Shown: in pieces, positions 51,421-63,597 of the stretch
How positions within the stretch are numbered: the first letter of the stretch is position 1
Layout: every line of letters starts with the position of its first letter
Assembly: GCF_963576545.1 (NCBI RefSeq)
Contig: NC_083645.1
Coordinates: 5,977,430 to 6,041,429, forward strand
DNA from: Limanda limanda
Taxonomy: Eukaryota > Chordata > Actinopteri > Pleuronectiformes > Pleuronectidae
Reading direction: 5' to 3'
Length of the DNA stretch: 64,000 nucleotides
Translations under genes and position numbers: made by a program
The notes under the pieces: generated by a model
Told to the model about the DNA's origin: nothing
Seen by the model: the letters and a program-made list of their open reading frames with translations, nothing else
The model's database searches: none

Positions 51421-53000
51421 ACCTGCATTGAGATTTACCATTTATCCACTTTGTGTTTGTTTGTGTTGCTCTGTTGGTCTCTGTTAATGTATTGATCAAA
51501 ACACTAGATATTTGTCATGTGGGGTCTGGATGGGCAGGAGTTTCCAGGGAATGGGCTCCCAGGAAGGAGGCCATCCTTGTGATCAGCTTGTGGTCTCTTG
51601 TGTTTACGATAAGAGGTGATGTTGATGTTGAACTTAAGTTTCCTGCTGGGCTCTTCTCTTTGGTCACTGTCACGTGTAAGCAACAATCATGGTTCAATCA
51701 TGTTTAACTTCTTTGTACCTTGGAAATATGAATAGGAGATTTTTGTTGTCTTTATACAACATGTTATGATCCTCACCCAATATGTGTTTTGTGTGAATAT
51801 TGTGTATGTGGACAATTTCTACATCTTCACAGAGACTAATAAACAACAAGAATAGATACATTTCCTGGGACACGGCCGATAAGTTTGACCACATTTTTAT
51901 TTCTTGTACTAATTAAAAAAAACAGAACTAGCAAATACAGTGAATTCATTTTCTAATTGCACTTTATCTTCGAATGATAACCGACAGAAATCTCTTTGAA
52001 TTCCAGGCCTCTGATTTAAAATTTTCGCTGGTTCACTAGTTTACAGCCACTGTGATTACACTGCCACCTACTGGTACCATAGTTCATGACATCTCATTAA
52101 TAATAAACACATTGAGCAGTGGCAGCTTCTCCTGTCTGTTTTTAAATGATCTCTCTGAACACACTTCGATCCAGTATGTTTCCACAGTTGATAGAAGTAC
52201 AGTTGAGAAATCACTTACAGAGCTGTGACAAAACGCAGACCCTGGTTTATTAACTATTCCAGTCAGACTCTATAAAGCTAATACAACCACAATGAATATC
52301 ATTTCTTTTACTGTTATGAGTTCCATGGACAGAAAAAATGTACACACTGAAGCAAACTGCCTCCAGGGTCTCTTCAGCAGCTTAAGTTTTTTGTTTTGTT
52401 TGACATAACTCTCCTGATTTGTATGGTATTTTATCTATGTCAAAATATCAGACTTTCCAATCGGAACATTTTGAATGCAATTTTTACAGCACACTTAATA
52501 TATTGTGTCGATAGACTGTTTTTCTCCTCATATTGTATTATCCATATACTGTAAGTGCACAGTGTGCACTTATAAAATAACTTAATCCAGCTTCAATCCT
52601 GTCTCCATCAGTGTCTTTTTTCAAAGTGACCTGATTGGAAACAACGCAGTCATCATCGGAAATTACCAAATAATCCTGAGGTTTTCTGGGATTGTGTCAA
52701 ACTGTCCCTCGTCAGGTCCAGAGAGATAGGAGGTAAACTTGAGAAGAACAAATGTACTACACAAATTAAATGATGCTTTAAGTGATACGTCAGAACAGAG
52801 TCAGACACATGAGTAATACAGTAATATCACTCTACTGGTTGCTCAGCTCAGATTTAGAACAGTAACAATCATCACTCTTCTATTTGAACATTACTAAAGT
52901 TTTGAAGAAGCACTGATCAAAATAAAAAAGATACATTTTCCTGTCTGCCGGCTTTCAAACTCACTACAAAGGACACACTCAGATGGATTTACAGTATTGT
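51421..53000. other. Intergenic between Tc1-like element and casp3
   Basis: No exon recognised. From about 52,610 to 53,000 the sequence is clearly similar to 62,105-62,480, the left part of the casp3 tandem duplication. Confidence 0.6.
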
Positions 53001-53016
53001 GTTAAATGTGAAACAC

Positions 53017-53022
53017 TTTATT
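53017..53022 (-). terminator. casp3 poly(A) signal
   Basis: TTTATT on the plus strand gives AATAAA on the casp3 strand, about 470 nt after the stop codon. The same signal is kept in the duplicated copy at 62496-62501. Confidence 0.7.
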
Positions 53023-53488
53023 TTTACCAACATTAAAAACAAACTACACATATGTATGTACTGAAATAAAACATTAATGCTAATGTATTGGTATCAGCGA
53101 AAGTGGCTTTTTTAAGATGCATCTGTAGAAATTATTGCAACATGCTTGATTAAGAAAACTGGTTCAGGCTTTCTGAAAGAGTCAACACAAAGAAATACAA
53201 AAGGACAAACATTCCTAACGAATAATGATCCAGTTTTAACAATAAGCAAACTAACCTGTCCCTTTTATCCTCATGCTGTTGGTGCACTTGGTTTCTGCTT
53301 GCAGTGACATTAAAAAAACGAAAACTTGTGTTATCTTGTTTGAACAGGCCCACACAGTGCACCACAAACCTTTTGTGCAAATATCTTTCTTTGACAGTAA
53401 AAAAGATGAAAGAGAAATGTGTAATTCCATCAAAGTCCAATTTGACTATATTTCCTACCTACAGGATAAACAAGAAGTATATTTCATT

Positions 53489-53718
53489 CTATTGAGGAAA
53501 GTACAAGTCTTTGGTCAACATCGAGACAATACAGGGGATCTGCTTCTTGCTGCTAGATTCAGGCAGGTTGGTGAAAGACTCAAAGTGTAGCGCCACCTTG
53601 CGGTTGACTCGTGTCATGATCTGCATCAGCTCCAGCTCTCCCTTGTAACGCACCAACATCTCACACAACGACTGCATGAACCAGGAGCCTTTGAATGTGT
53701 TTCTCCATGAGTAGTAAC
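53489..53718 (-). CDS. casp3: casp3 last coding exon (small subunit)
   Basis: Runs from '[20 protein letters not shown]' to '[11 protein letters not shown]' and a stop. It contains loops 3 and 4, which shape the S2-S4 substrate pockets. A near-identical copy sits at 62819-63048. Confidence 0.97.
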
Positions 53719-56700
53719 CTGCAAGACAGAATACAGTGTATTTCTTTATTAATATGTTCCACAAAGTGAGAATGAGATATCAGATATTCTTCTGTTTCAT
53801 TTACTGGATACAGTGTAAAAGCCTTTACACACTGAGGGTGTGACGAATAAATGATGCCAAAATGTGAAGTAAGATATTTCACAAGGAAATATTCACAACT
53901 GCAGACTAAAGAGTGAAGACAAGTTCTCGTGTAAGAGAGAGAACAACATTACATTCTACTTTTGGGTATATGCAACTGCACAACTGCAGCTAAAACCTTG
54001 AGGTCTGAGTGTCTGTGTGGACACTAAAAACTTTATGGACGATAGTAAGAGCGCACAAGCAAGCATACAACAAATATCACTGCAAAAGTACTGCTACAAA
54101 CAGCTATATAATGCAGTAATGGAGCAAAACACCATGTTAGATTTATGTTATGTCATTATGCAAAGCATCTTCTTTTGGTTCATTATGAAACTGTGGTGGG
54201 ACAATTTAGAATATGGCAGTCTAGATAATAAAGGGCTAACACTGAAGCATGATGACCTCAGCTCCACTTCAACAGAACAGAGAAAGAGAAGGAGACATTC
54301 CAGTCTCATTCTGTATCCAGGCCCTGGCTCAAGACATATTTTGGGATGTTGGTGGGACAGATTAAAGTCCTGCTGGTGACATAGAAACACATCTGAGGAG
54401 GCCGAGGACCATACCTGCATCCTATTGACCCAGAGAGTTGTACAGCCTAAACTACTATATATATATTACTGCATAATATTTAACCCATTTAACACACATT
54501 AACAACAGCTTGAAAAATATATTGATATGAAAAATAAGTGCAGAAAAAAAACCCAATGTGTAAAAACTAGAATGTGAAGGACAAACGTCTTTCCTGCTGG
54601 AGTCATGTACCTGGAGCAGTGGAATAAGCGTACAGGAAATCTGCCTCCACAGGAATCTTCTCTGATGTTTGATCATCTACACTGTCCGTCTCGATCATGG
54701 CTCCGTCATCCAGGGCTGAACCACGACACGCCTAACAGGGGCACGAGCCCAAGGTTTATATCATCAACTGTCACAGTGTAAAGTAAGTAAGGTGGTAACT
54801 GAAACAAGTTACATTTGATTATTATCATCACGTCAAAGTGAGACCACATTTGATTAATACACCAATTTATTAGAAGCTAAAAAACCCACCAGGCCTATCA
54901 AAGGTCTCATTCTGGTGCATTCGCTCAGGTAAACACAGCTGAAAGTCACATTATGTTTGGATACAGCTACAGAAGACCAGCCACATATTAACAGTCGGTT
55001 ACAACAGGATGTTACTGAACAGTAAATTACACCATCCTCACATTGGGATCCTGAAGGACATCATACAGGGGGGTAGGAAGGCCTGTTTTCCTACTGACCC
55101 CCTTCAAGTAATTACGGATAGTAAAAGCCCAGAAAATGTATTTTACACAATATGGGCCCATTAAAGTGAGACCACATTTGACTAATACACGAATTTCTTA
55201 GAAGCTTAAAAAAGATAGTAAAACAAAAATAAAAATATTACCACACAAACCTTTAACTATGACACAAACACTTCCAGACATATTTTCATGGATGAGACAC
55301 CAGCGCATTCGTATGTTCACATGGGTTTATGTTACTAACCTGTATGAAGAAGAGCTTCGGTTTGCCAACCAGACTTTTGCAGCGATCCCCTTTAAAGTTT
55401 CCCGTCAGGTTCTCCAACCTCTCAAAGCCGTCTGTGCCATGAATCACTCCCTCATCTCCATGACTCAGCAACACACACACAAACGATGCACTACTCCTGT
55501 GGTCCTCCTCAGATACTAAAGACAAACACAGGAAAAGATAGAAAACAACATTGCAACATCAGTCCAGATATTATTTCCTTGCTTACTGAAAATACTTGGT
55601 GGTACGATCCTTGTTCTTGAGTAGAGCGCTGATAATTTGGTTTAAGCGAGTCTTAGAGGACTACCTAAAAGAATCTACAGGTCAGAGGGGATGTATAAGC
55701 ACTTTCTCAGGATGAAAAATAGGTGTCATACACGTAAAATAACCCGACAAAGATGTCAACTTAGAAAGACGACAGCCTTTGTGGATAGGGGCCGACCAGG
55801 TGTGAACGGCCGTCTCAAAAACACAGATTTCAGCAGCAGAATTTAAACGTCATGTCCAACCTCCTGCATGCTATACCCAGGTGACACCTCTCACCTGAAT
55901 GTTCTGGACAATTTCCTGTAGTTGTGAACGCATCTTACATGGACATTCTCTCCTGCTGTGTTCTTTATATGAGAAAGGCAAAGTCCTGAAACGGTTCAGA
56001 GCCAATTCTTTGAGTTATGGTACATAGGTGGGAGGTGGGGTTTATGATTTATAATGCAACCAGCAACCAGGGGATGATCAAAATTATTTAGATTAACTTT
56101 TGAGCAGCAGTCATGCCATCTATCTTCATACATAGTCTATGATAACACACAGGCTATGCCTTGTATACTGCCAGCTAGTGGTGGTTGAGAGCTTCAGAGG
56201 TAATGTCATATTTACAGAATGAACAGCAAGAATAGTTTTGTCACCCTGATAATTGAAAATGAAAAATGGATGATTCCAATATCAAATACCTTTCTATGTT
56301 ATTGTTTAGATTATTGAAGTTTATTACTGCTGGTCAGAAGATATTTCATCTCCCTCACAGTCTGGTCTTTGGCCACTCTGACTTTATAACCCAGCTCAGA
56401 GAAGGTCTTCTTAGCGAAGGCAGAATCGGCATCTGTCCCCTTACGATGTGGCATTCCTAGACACAAAACATACATGTGGGATTCAGTAGACATTCAATGG
56501 CAGTTTCTACGATAAAGTTCAAAGGCAGGTATGTAAAGTGAAAACAGGAGGATCAGGTGGAAGCTTTAATGATCATTCATGAGGCTATAGAACTTCTTCA
56601 CAATAAATAAGCACTCCTACTACTATCGTATGAACTGTGATTAAACACTGGAACAATACAAAACATGCACATACTATGTCATACTGTGTATAAGATCATT

Positions 56701-58031
56701 TTTTAACCATGTGACTTACTAACTGTAACACTAGAGTTAGTTGTAGACTTTTCCAAAATGTCTGTTATTCTCTGTAATGTTTCCACCTCAGTGGTATCCA
56801 TGTGGATAAGCACTCAACAAACAGAGTGGAGGGAGCAGGAAGATCAAAAACTGTGTTATACAGAATCTGTACCTGTTGTCTACATTCTGAAATTCACAGA
56901 ACATTTGTTCATGTTTTTGTTTCATGAATTGAAACATACAGGTGCGTGCATCAGTGCATATGAATTGTTGAATGGGTGTTTTTACTTACTTTCGAAGTTC
57001 TCATTGTTGATGATCACACAGGTTCCAATGCTGGGATAGTCCATCTTGTAGCGGTAGGGGTCTGAGCCTGCAGCTGTACTGCCTTTACTGCTGGGGGTAG
57101 AGTCCACTTCCTCAGACGTCTTCTTGCTGCCTGTGGCCGCTCTATCCGACCTGAAAGTTTACACACATTTAGTTTCACCATCCCAGTGTGGACAATTGAT
57201 TGACTTAATGGATTATCTCTCCCCTTGACCTAACACTAACTTTCATGACTGACACAAAAAATCCTGCTTTTCCCCCCATTTGGAGAGCGGCTTTCATCCC
57301 TAAATTGAACAATGAACTGATCTTTAGTCTGAAATTTGCCTATGGCAGAAACACACTCATTGAAATTATTTCAAACTTGTTAAGCACCATCAAGATTATA
57401 CACGTATGAACCTGTTTGACAACTCGTCGGTGACTCAGCTTGAATTGATTGTTTAACCTCGGTCAAGTGAGTGCTGAAGGTTTATAGCCTACACACTGTC
57501 GTTAACGCACAGGCAAAGTGAAACTGTTAGCAGATGTCATGTGGACAACTAAAGGATGTTATTAAACATTTTTGTTAATTCAATAAAAAATGAAATCAAC
57601 ACAAATAAGGACTATAAAATGAACCCAAAGGTCATGGTGGCCACTGGCCATAAATCCCTCAGAATGACATGCCCACCTGAGCAGTGGAACTGGCTAAAGC
57701 TAGGCTACAACTGATAGAGCAATGACTTACGAGTGAGCAGTGTATGAGTCATGTTTCCTATACGTCATCTCTATTTGGTGGCAGTTCAGGTCGAGGAAAT
57801 CACTCTGTTTCAGTTTGGGGGAATCTCATTTCATTCTCTTTATCTTCTTTTTTATCAATTCGCCCACACACCTGTCTGAGTTACATTCCCTGCAGGGACT
57901 GATGGATTGCCATCGGACAGGTTTAGGTCGTCAGTACTGGTGTACAGTAATTACCTCTTTGAAAACAACTTGAAGGCATCCACAGTGTCGCCACCGCTCT
58001 GCTTTTCACCATCACCACGAACGTCAGCCAT
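53489..58031 (-). CDS. casp3: Caspase-3
   Basis: Executioner cysteine protease that cleaves after DEVD-type sites in apoptosis. Six coding exons: 58031-57955, 57150-56990, 56456-56328, 55515-55340, 54731-54611 and 53718-53489. Together they are 894 nt, 297 aa (277 in human), in phase with GT-AG at each join. An N-terminal prodomain (about 1-60) is followed by '[19 protein letters not shown]'. The catalytic His is at 141 (LLSHGDEG) and the catalytic Cys at 183 (QACRG), both exactly 20 residues past the human positions. The linker keeps the activation site IETD197-S. The small subunit has '[16 protein letters not shown]' and '[17 protein letters not shown]'. The start is the ATG just after an intact acceptor at 58037-58036; a non-coding exon ending at 59223 lies upstream. 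Nothing suggests loss of function. Confidence 0.97.
54611..54731 (-). CDS. casp3: casp3 exon carrying the catalytic cysteine and IETD site
   Basis: Begins A-C-R-G after a 'cctgttag' acceptor. It continues through '[20 protein letters not shown]' to '[10 protein letters not shown]', with donor GTACAT. It holds the nucleophile and the large/small subunit cleavage site. Confidence 0.96.
55340..55515 (-). CDS. casp3: casp3 exon carrying the catalytic histidine
   Basis: Encodes '[20 protein letters not shown]', '[10 protein letters not shown]' and '[17 protein letters not shown]'. The intron falls between Gln and Ala of QACRG. GT donor at 55339. Confidence 0.96.
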
Positions 58032-58784
58032 GTTCCTACACACATAAAGAGCAAAGAGAGCGAAATCTGAAAATCTGTGACAAATGTAAGATACAAATAA
58101 GAGAGTTAAGTACATTGAAAAATACAAAAATGCGCAAAACCTGCTGGCCCTCTACTGCACTGAACCCCTGAAAAATCCAAACTGCCTTTATTACCATAAG
58201 GATAAACATTTTCTGACTAAGCTTCATTTGTATTATTCCACCACTGCTGACTTTTGGAATGAAACTCTTAACATCCCTCTACAGCTACAGCCTGAGCGAA
58301 ATAGATATTGATGAAAATACAGATATCTCATGTTGCTATATCAGCCAATAGCAATTTAATGAATACATAAATACAGTACAAATGCAACAATGTCAATACA
58401 GGTCTCTTCGATCTGGGTTTTTTAAAATAAACTTCACAGTTGAACATTTAAATGATTCAGCTATCTTGTGAACAACTTCATTATGGAGACATTTCCTGTT
58501 AGCTTTGTAGCTTCATATATCATTGAATACATTTGAAAATCACAAAAACATATTCTCACTCACTGCAAGTAAATTTTGGAGCTTAATGTGACTTTCTCTA
58601 TTTCCAGTAAAACTGTTGATGTCGTATCCAGAGTGACCAGAACACTTTTTCTGTTGTTCTCAGTATTGTTATCAGTGTAAAAGAGAAATATAAGCATGAA
58701 CAACAATAACAGCAGGAAACAACTAAATAGAACAAGGCATATTTAGAAATAGTGCAAAATTGTGTAAGAATGTTTTTGAGAGCG

Positions 58785-58786
<2 letters not shown>

Positions 58787-58828
<42 letters not shown>
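58787..58828. repeat. (GT)n microsatellite in casp3 5' intron
   Basis: About 40 bp of GT between the non-coding first exon and the first coding exon. Confidence 0.95.
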
Positions 58829-58829
<1 letters not shown>

Positions 58830-59222
58830 TGTGGTTTAAAGATTTTAGTTAATTTCTAAAAACATATTACAGAGATTTTGATTTATATACAAGGAAGTAT
58901 GAGTGTGTGCAATTTGGAGCTTGGTGAAGGTTTGTATCTGTATCAACATTAAATGACACGAGCTTAGCCAACGTTATCCCTGAAAGAAAAGTGAAAGGAC
59001 AGCTTTCAAAAGCAGATATGTTGTGTTGTTTTCCTGACATTTAAATGTGGAATGAAGCTAAAGCAATACACTCTTATATTTTAAATGACACCAGAAAAAC
59101 GTTATGATGACAGGTGCTGGCTGCGCTGGCTCCAGTTACGAGCGAGGATAACTAATAAGAACTATTGTTGTTCCAGTCCTGCTTTGTTCAACTCATACGT
59201 GTAAATAACAATACAAACGCAC

Positions 59223-59420
59223 CTTGAAAAACAAACGCACTTTTTCTCTTGACAGGACCGTGGAGGAAAGTCTCTGCAGCTGCCCTCCCTTTAGAGTCAT
59301 TATGACAAAATGTCACATTGACTGAAACTTTCAGCCAATCAGGGACGCAGCTCCCTGGTGTGGGCGGGAGAAACGTCAGCGTCTACGGAGCACCTTGGCC
59401 CAAAGACGACATATGATTGG
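59223..59420 (-). promoter_or_regulatory. casp3: casp3 promoter and non-coding first exon
   Basis: Minus-strand donor CAAG|GTGCGT ends a probable non-coding exon at 59223. Upstream sequence (higher coordinates) has two CCAAT-type motifs (gccaatcag at 59333 on plus; gattggctc at 59413, a CCAAT on minus) and a GC box 'gggcggg' near 59363. No TATA box is obvious. CpG content is raised against the flanks. Confidence 0.6.
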
Positions 59421-59429
59421 CTCAGAAAA

Positions 59430-60600
59430 ATGTCCGCTGTCGTCATGACTAATCAGCTGTGGCGTTTCACTTCATAGGAAACACACAAGCCGCGTCCAAA
59501 AGTTCAAATCTCCCACGACATGCTTTTTCCGGGGAGGGGCTATCAGTTCACCAGCCTGGAGTCAGTCTGTGTCCTGTCTGCTCGACGTGGTGTCCAGCTG
59601 CCATCACGTCATATGATCACACTCATTTCTGCTTAGACTCGAATACAACCATAAACATTATTCTCCTTTACTTACTTTTGTCCCAAAAAGTTGACACACA
59701 TTAGTGAAAACTCCAACAGGTGCTACAAACAAATCTCTCAAACTTTTTTTTTTGATGAAATAAAAAAATATTTTTCACTTAAATTTGTCTACTTTTTTTC
59801 AACTTTAAGTTAGATATTAATTCAAACCAATGAATAATATGTTGAAGTGAGCAAATGGTTGATAAGTATAATGTAAATAGTTATGGTACTTGCATTAGTT
59901 TTTGTACTAATGTAATTATTTGTCCATCTTTAAATCTAAATTTGGATGCTTAGGATACTGAATACCTGGCCAATAGAATGTGAAAACCATACAGGTTTAT
60001 TGTTTAGAATGTACAGGCAGCATAACATTCACCATGTGTTCAGTGTGAACCTGCTCTTCAGCTTATAGTTTGCTACTGTTTGATACATATGCCACTACTG
60101 ATATTTCTGTGAAGAGCTCGTAATGTTCAGGTTTTAACTTCTTGGCGTGTGTGCTGGTGCGCAAAAAACACAATCAGAATCAAATTTAGTGTCACTTCTA
60201 TAATATTCACTCAGCATACACAGGAATGATAAAGAAGTGAATGCCTTTCTCAGTCATACATAGTAAAAACTGACATTTTGAAAAAAGCAATAGAAAACAG
60301 GACTCAGAAGCCATTTGTTTTTGAAGTTGAAAAAGTGCTTTGTTTAATACATGCTTAATACAAACTATAAAACCAAATTGCACACCAACCCGGTGTCAAC
60401 ACAGATCAGACATTCATCCCTTCTCCGATTGAAAAATATGTGAATTTTATCCACAATTTAACTCAAGTCATTTGATTTGACTTAGGTATACACATCTAGC
60501 TGACAACACCGTGGATACTTTCAATGCCTCATTACTTTATGTTTAGCTTATACACATAAAAACCTAAGAATAATAAAAGGTAATTATTTGTGTATGAGCT
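59430..60600. other. Intergenic between casp3 and the cenpu-like exons
   Basis: No PrimPol exon and no further cenpu C-terminal exon (expected long coiled coil) was recognised here on either strand. Confidence 0.5.
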
Positions 60601-60609
60601 GCTTCTTAC

Positions 60610-60659
60610 CTCATAGGTCATGTTTGGCATCCAACAGTCTCTTTGTCTTTATCAAAGAC

Positions 60660-60732
<73 letters not shown>

Positions 60733-62095
60733 ACTGTAAATAGAGGCTGCCATTAGCACCATCCATCAGCTTTGTCAGGCTGTAGTTAGCCAAAGCAGAT
60801 TTGAGCACCATGGCTGAATGCAGCATAATGTCTGCCATGTTTATTATCGTACAGTAGCATGCTAACAATTGTAGATCTACACACTACTTATATGTGAGGC
60901 TGACTTGAATGTCTTTAGTCTCGTAAGTAGAAGTTATGATAGCACGGGATGAAAAGTTGCTAAAGTGATGAAATCCCAACCCTCAGAGGAAAAATATTTT
61001 TTAAGGCAAAATTCTCAAAATCACAAATGTCACTAGAGATAAAGTAAGAATAACACCACAATCTGTTGGCTATGTTGTCTGAAAACCATTAATTTCAAAC
61101 TCAAACAGGATGAGATGAAGTATTTAGCCTTTTCATCTTTGCAGTTTGCCATAGTTACCTTTGCATTTTCTCTCTTTAGAACCATGAGCTCCTTGAATGT
61201 CGAGACCTGGAAAAGAAGAAACACCAGACAAAACTTGTGTATAACAATTAAATTAAAATTACTTACATAGCCTACTTATGGAACTAATCCATATCTTTCA
61301 ATTTTCGGATTTAGTTCTTATAACAAAGTACATATACACATGTATATAAATGTATTATATATATTGTTCTGGACATATATATATATATCTTTGCAACATT
61401 TTTGGCATGAAGACATAGTTATAAATGTTGTTGGAAGTCCAGTGTGGACAAATCACAATCAGATCAAAAACACGGCACTGGCATTTATGCACTTTAGCCT
61501 CGAGGTTATCAATGAAATGACTCATAAACTCTGAAGTGTCATGCTATTTCTAGTCTTACAAGTATTTCACAATGTCATATGTAAACTTTAAAAATAAACA
61601 AAGCTTAAAAGCTAAGAAATTATAATTCTGTGTAAGATTCGCTAATCCATGGTCTTGGGTTTAATGTAACGTAAACTGTACTGTTTTAGTATAGGTGGCA
61701 GTAAAATATACAAATTGTCTTCAGGTCTGAATGTCAAGCTGAAACATCTTTAAACCACAGAGTTCATTTGGTTTTACTTCAGACTTTCCAGCATAATTTG
61801 GAAAGTCTGACCTTTTCCAGGATTTGCTCTTTCACATTGGAGAAGGAATCGATGGACTGTTTGACAGATTTAGACACCAAAGACTCCCTGACAACAAACA
61901 GACACACGAAGAATGTAACCTAAGTGCACCAAACCGTATAGATATATTTGAGAAGAGTAAGTGCTTAGAAGTGGACATGTACCTGTACTTGTCACAGAAA
62001 TCAAGGAAGGTATCCAGCACCACCTCTAAATCTGTTATTGCCTGACGACTTCGTCTCTTGCTCCTCTGTTTATCGGTGTTCAGAGATAAACTATC
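60610..62095 (-). pseudogene. 5'-truncated CENP-U-like gene remnant
   Basis: Four splice-flanked segments on the minus strand: about 62095-61983, 61887-61812, 61206-61159 and 60664-60610. Spliced, they read in one frame 'RRSRQAITDLEVVLDTFLDF', 'CDKYRESLVSKSVKQSIDSF', 'SNVKEQILEKVSTFKELMVL', 'KRENAKVASLIKTKRLLDAK', 'HDL', then TGA at 60613-60611. The order and spacing match the C-terminal half of centromere protein U (LDVVLEEF, KEQLL and EKKRKRL-like motifs), part of the CENP-O/P/Q/U/R kinetochore complex. Its place upstream of casp3 fits conserved synteny. The 5' side stops at the duplication junction near 62.1 kb, the long C-terminal coiled-coil exons are not found, and a stop lies at the fourth exon. 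I infer a broken copy. The CENP-U identity is by remembered motif similarity, not a search. Confidence 0.6.
60667..60730. repeat. (CA)n microsatellite forming a UG-rich 3' splice region
   Basis: About 64 bp of CA on plus, (TG)n in the minus transcript, ending directly at the AG acceptor of the fourth cenpu-like exon. Confidence 0.95.
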
Positions 62096-62104
62096 ACTCT
62101 TTTT

Positions 62105-63597
62105 TTCCAAGTAGCCTTATTGGAAACAATGCAGACATCATTGGAAATTACCAAATAATCCTGAGGCTTTCTGGGATTGTGTCAAACTGTCACTAAATCA
62201 TGTCCAGGCAGAGTGGAGGTAAATTTGAGAAGAAAAAATATGATGCTCAAATTAAATGATGCTTAAAGTGATATGTCAGCACAGAACAGAGTCAGACACA
62301 AGTAATCCAGTAATATCACTCTTACTGGTTGCTCAGCTCAGAACAGTTACAATCATCACTCTTCTACTTGAACATTACTAAAGTTTTGAAAAAACACTGA
62401 TCAAAATAAAAAAGATTAATTTTCATATGTCTTTCAAACTCACTACAAAGGAAAAAGTCAGATTGATTTACAGTTTTGTGTTGCATGTGAAACACTTTAT
62501 TTTTACCAACATAAAATACACACTGCACATAAAAAATAAAAAGGACAAAATTTCCTAAAGAATAATGATCCAGATTTAACAATAATCAAACTAACATGTT
62601 CCCTTTTATCCTCATGCTGTTGGTGCATTTGGGTTCTGCTTGCAGTGACATTAGAACTAAAACTAGTGTTATCTTGTTTGAACAGGCCCACACAGTGCAC
62701 CACACATCTTTTGAGCAAATATGCTTGACAGTAAAATTGATGAAAGAGAAATGTGTAATTCCATCAAAGTCCCATTTCACTATATTTCCTTCAGGATAAA
62801 CAACAAGTATATTTCATTCTATTGAGGAAAGTACAAGTCTTTGGTCAACATCGAGACAATACAGGGGATCTGCTTCTTGCTGCTAAATCCAGGCATGTTG
62901 GAGGAAGACTCAAAGTTTAGCGCCACCTTGCGGTTCACTCGTGTCATGATCTGCATCAGCTCCAGCTCTCCCTTGTGATGCAGCAACATCTCACACAACG
63001 ACTGCATGAACCAGGAGCCGTTGGATGTGTTTCTCCATGAGTAGTAACCTACAGGACAGAAAACAGTGTATTTCTTTTTTAATATTTTCCACAAAGTGAG
63101 AATGAGGTTAGTACAGAAATCAGATATTCTTCTGTTTTATTTACTGGATACAGTGTAAAGGCCTTTACACACTGAGGGTGTGATGAATAATTGATGCCAA
63201 AATGCGAAGTAAGATATTTCACAAGGAAATAGTCACAACTCCAGCAATGTAAATTTATGACAGTTGAAACACAGCTCATTATTCAGAGGGCACTAGTGTT
63301 TCCCAAAAAATTTATTCAATCTATGGCAGTATACGGGTGCCGTGGACGAACGTTGCTCTCATGCACGATAAATTCCAAAAGCCAGGCAGGTACACAGACT
63401 AAAGAGTGAAAGACAAGTTCTCGTGTAAGAGAGAGAAAAACATTACATCCTACTTTCGGTAACGCAACTGCACAACTGCAGCTGAAACCTTGAATGTCTG
63501 AGTGTCTGTGTGGACAGTAACAACTTTATGGACGATAGTAAGAGCGCACAACAAATATCACTGCAAAAGTACTGCTACAAACAGCTATACAATGCAT
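62105..63597 (-). repeat. Tandem duplicate of the casp3 3' region
   Basis: Collinear with about 52,610-54,117. It covers downstream flank, 3' UTR, poly(A) signal (62496-62501), the last coding exon and part of intron 5. Similarity stops abruptly near 62,105 (beside a cenpu-like exon) and near 63,597. The copy has an extra segment of about 150 bp at 63,244-63,394, bordered by CAG on both sides. Confidence 0.92.
62819..63048 (-). CDS. Second caspase-3 last exon (paralogue, rest beyond window)
   Basis: The acceptor CCTGTAG is intact and the frame is open for 76 codons to the same stop. The protein starts '[20 protein letters not shown]' and ends '[19 protein letters not shown]'. By eye it differs from the casp3 exon at 12 nucleotides, giving 11 amino-acid changes (F9S, K10N, V23L, R24H, Y25H, H45N, F49S, T50S, L52M, E54G, S55F in exon numbering). 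Because transcription runs to lower coordinates, this exon cannot belong to the casp3 transcript at 53-59 kb. Its own upstream exons would lie past 64,000. It may be the end of a functional tandem paralogue or of a partial copy. Confidence 0.8.

Noticed and set aside
62819..63048. Copy exon as an alternative last exon of the casp3 gene at 53-59 kb
   Set aside because: It lies upstream of the casp3 promoter on the same strand, so a casp3 transcript starting near 59.3 kb cannot reach it.
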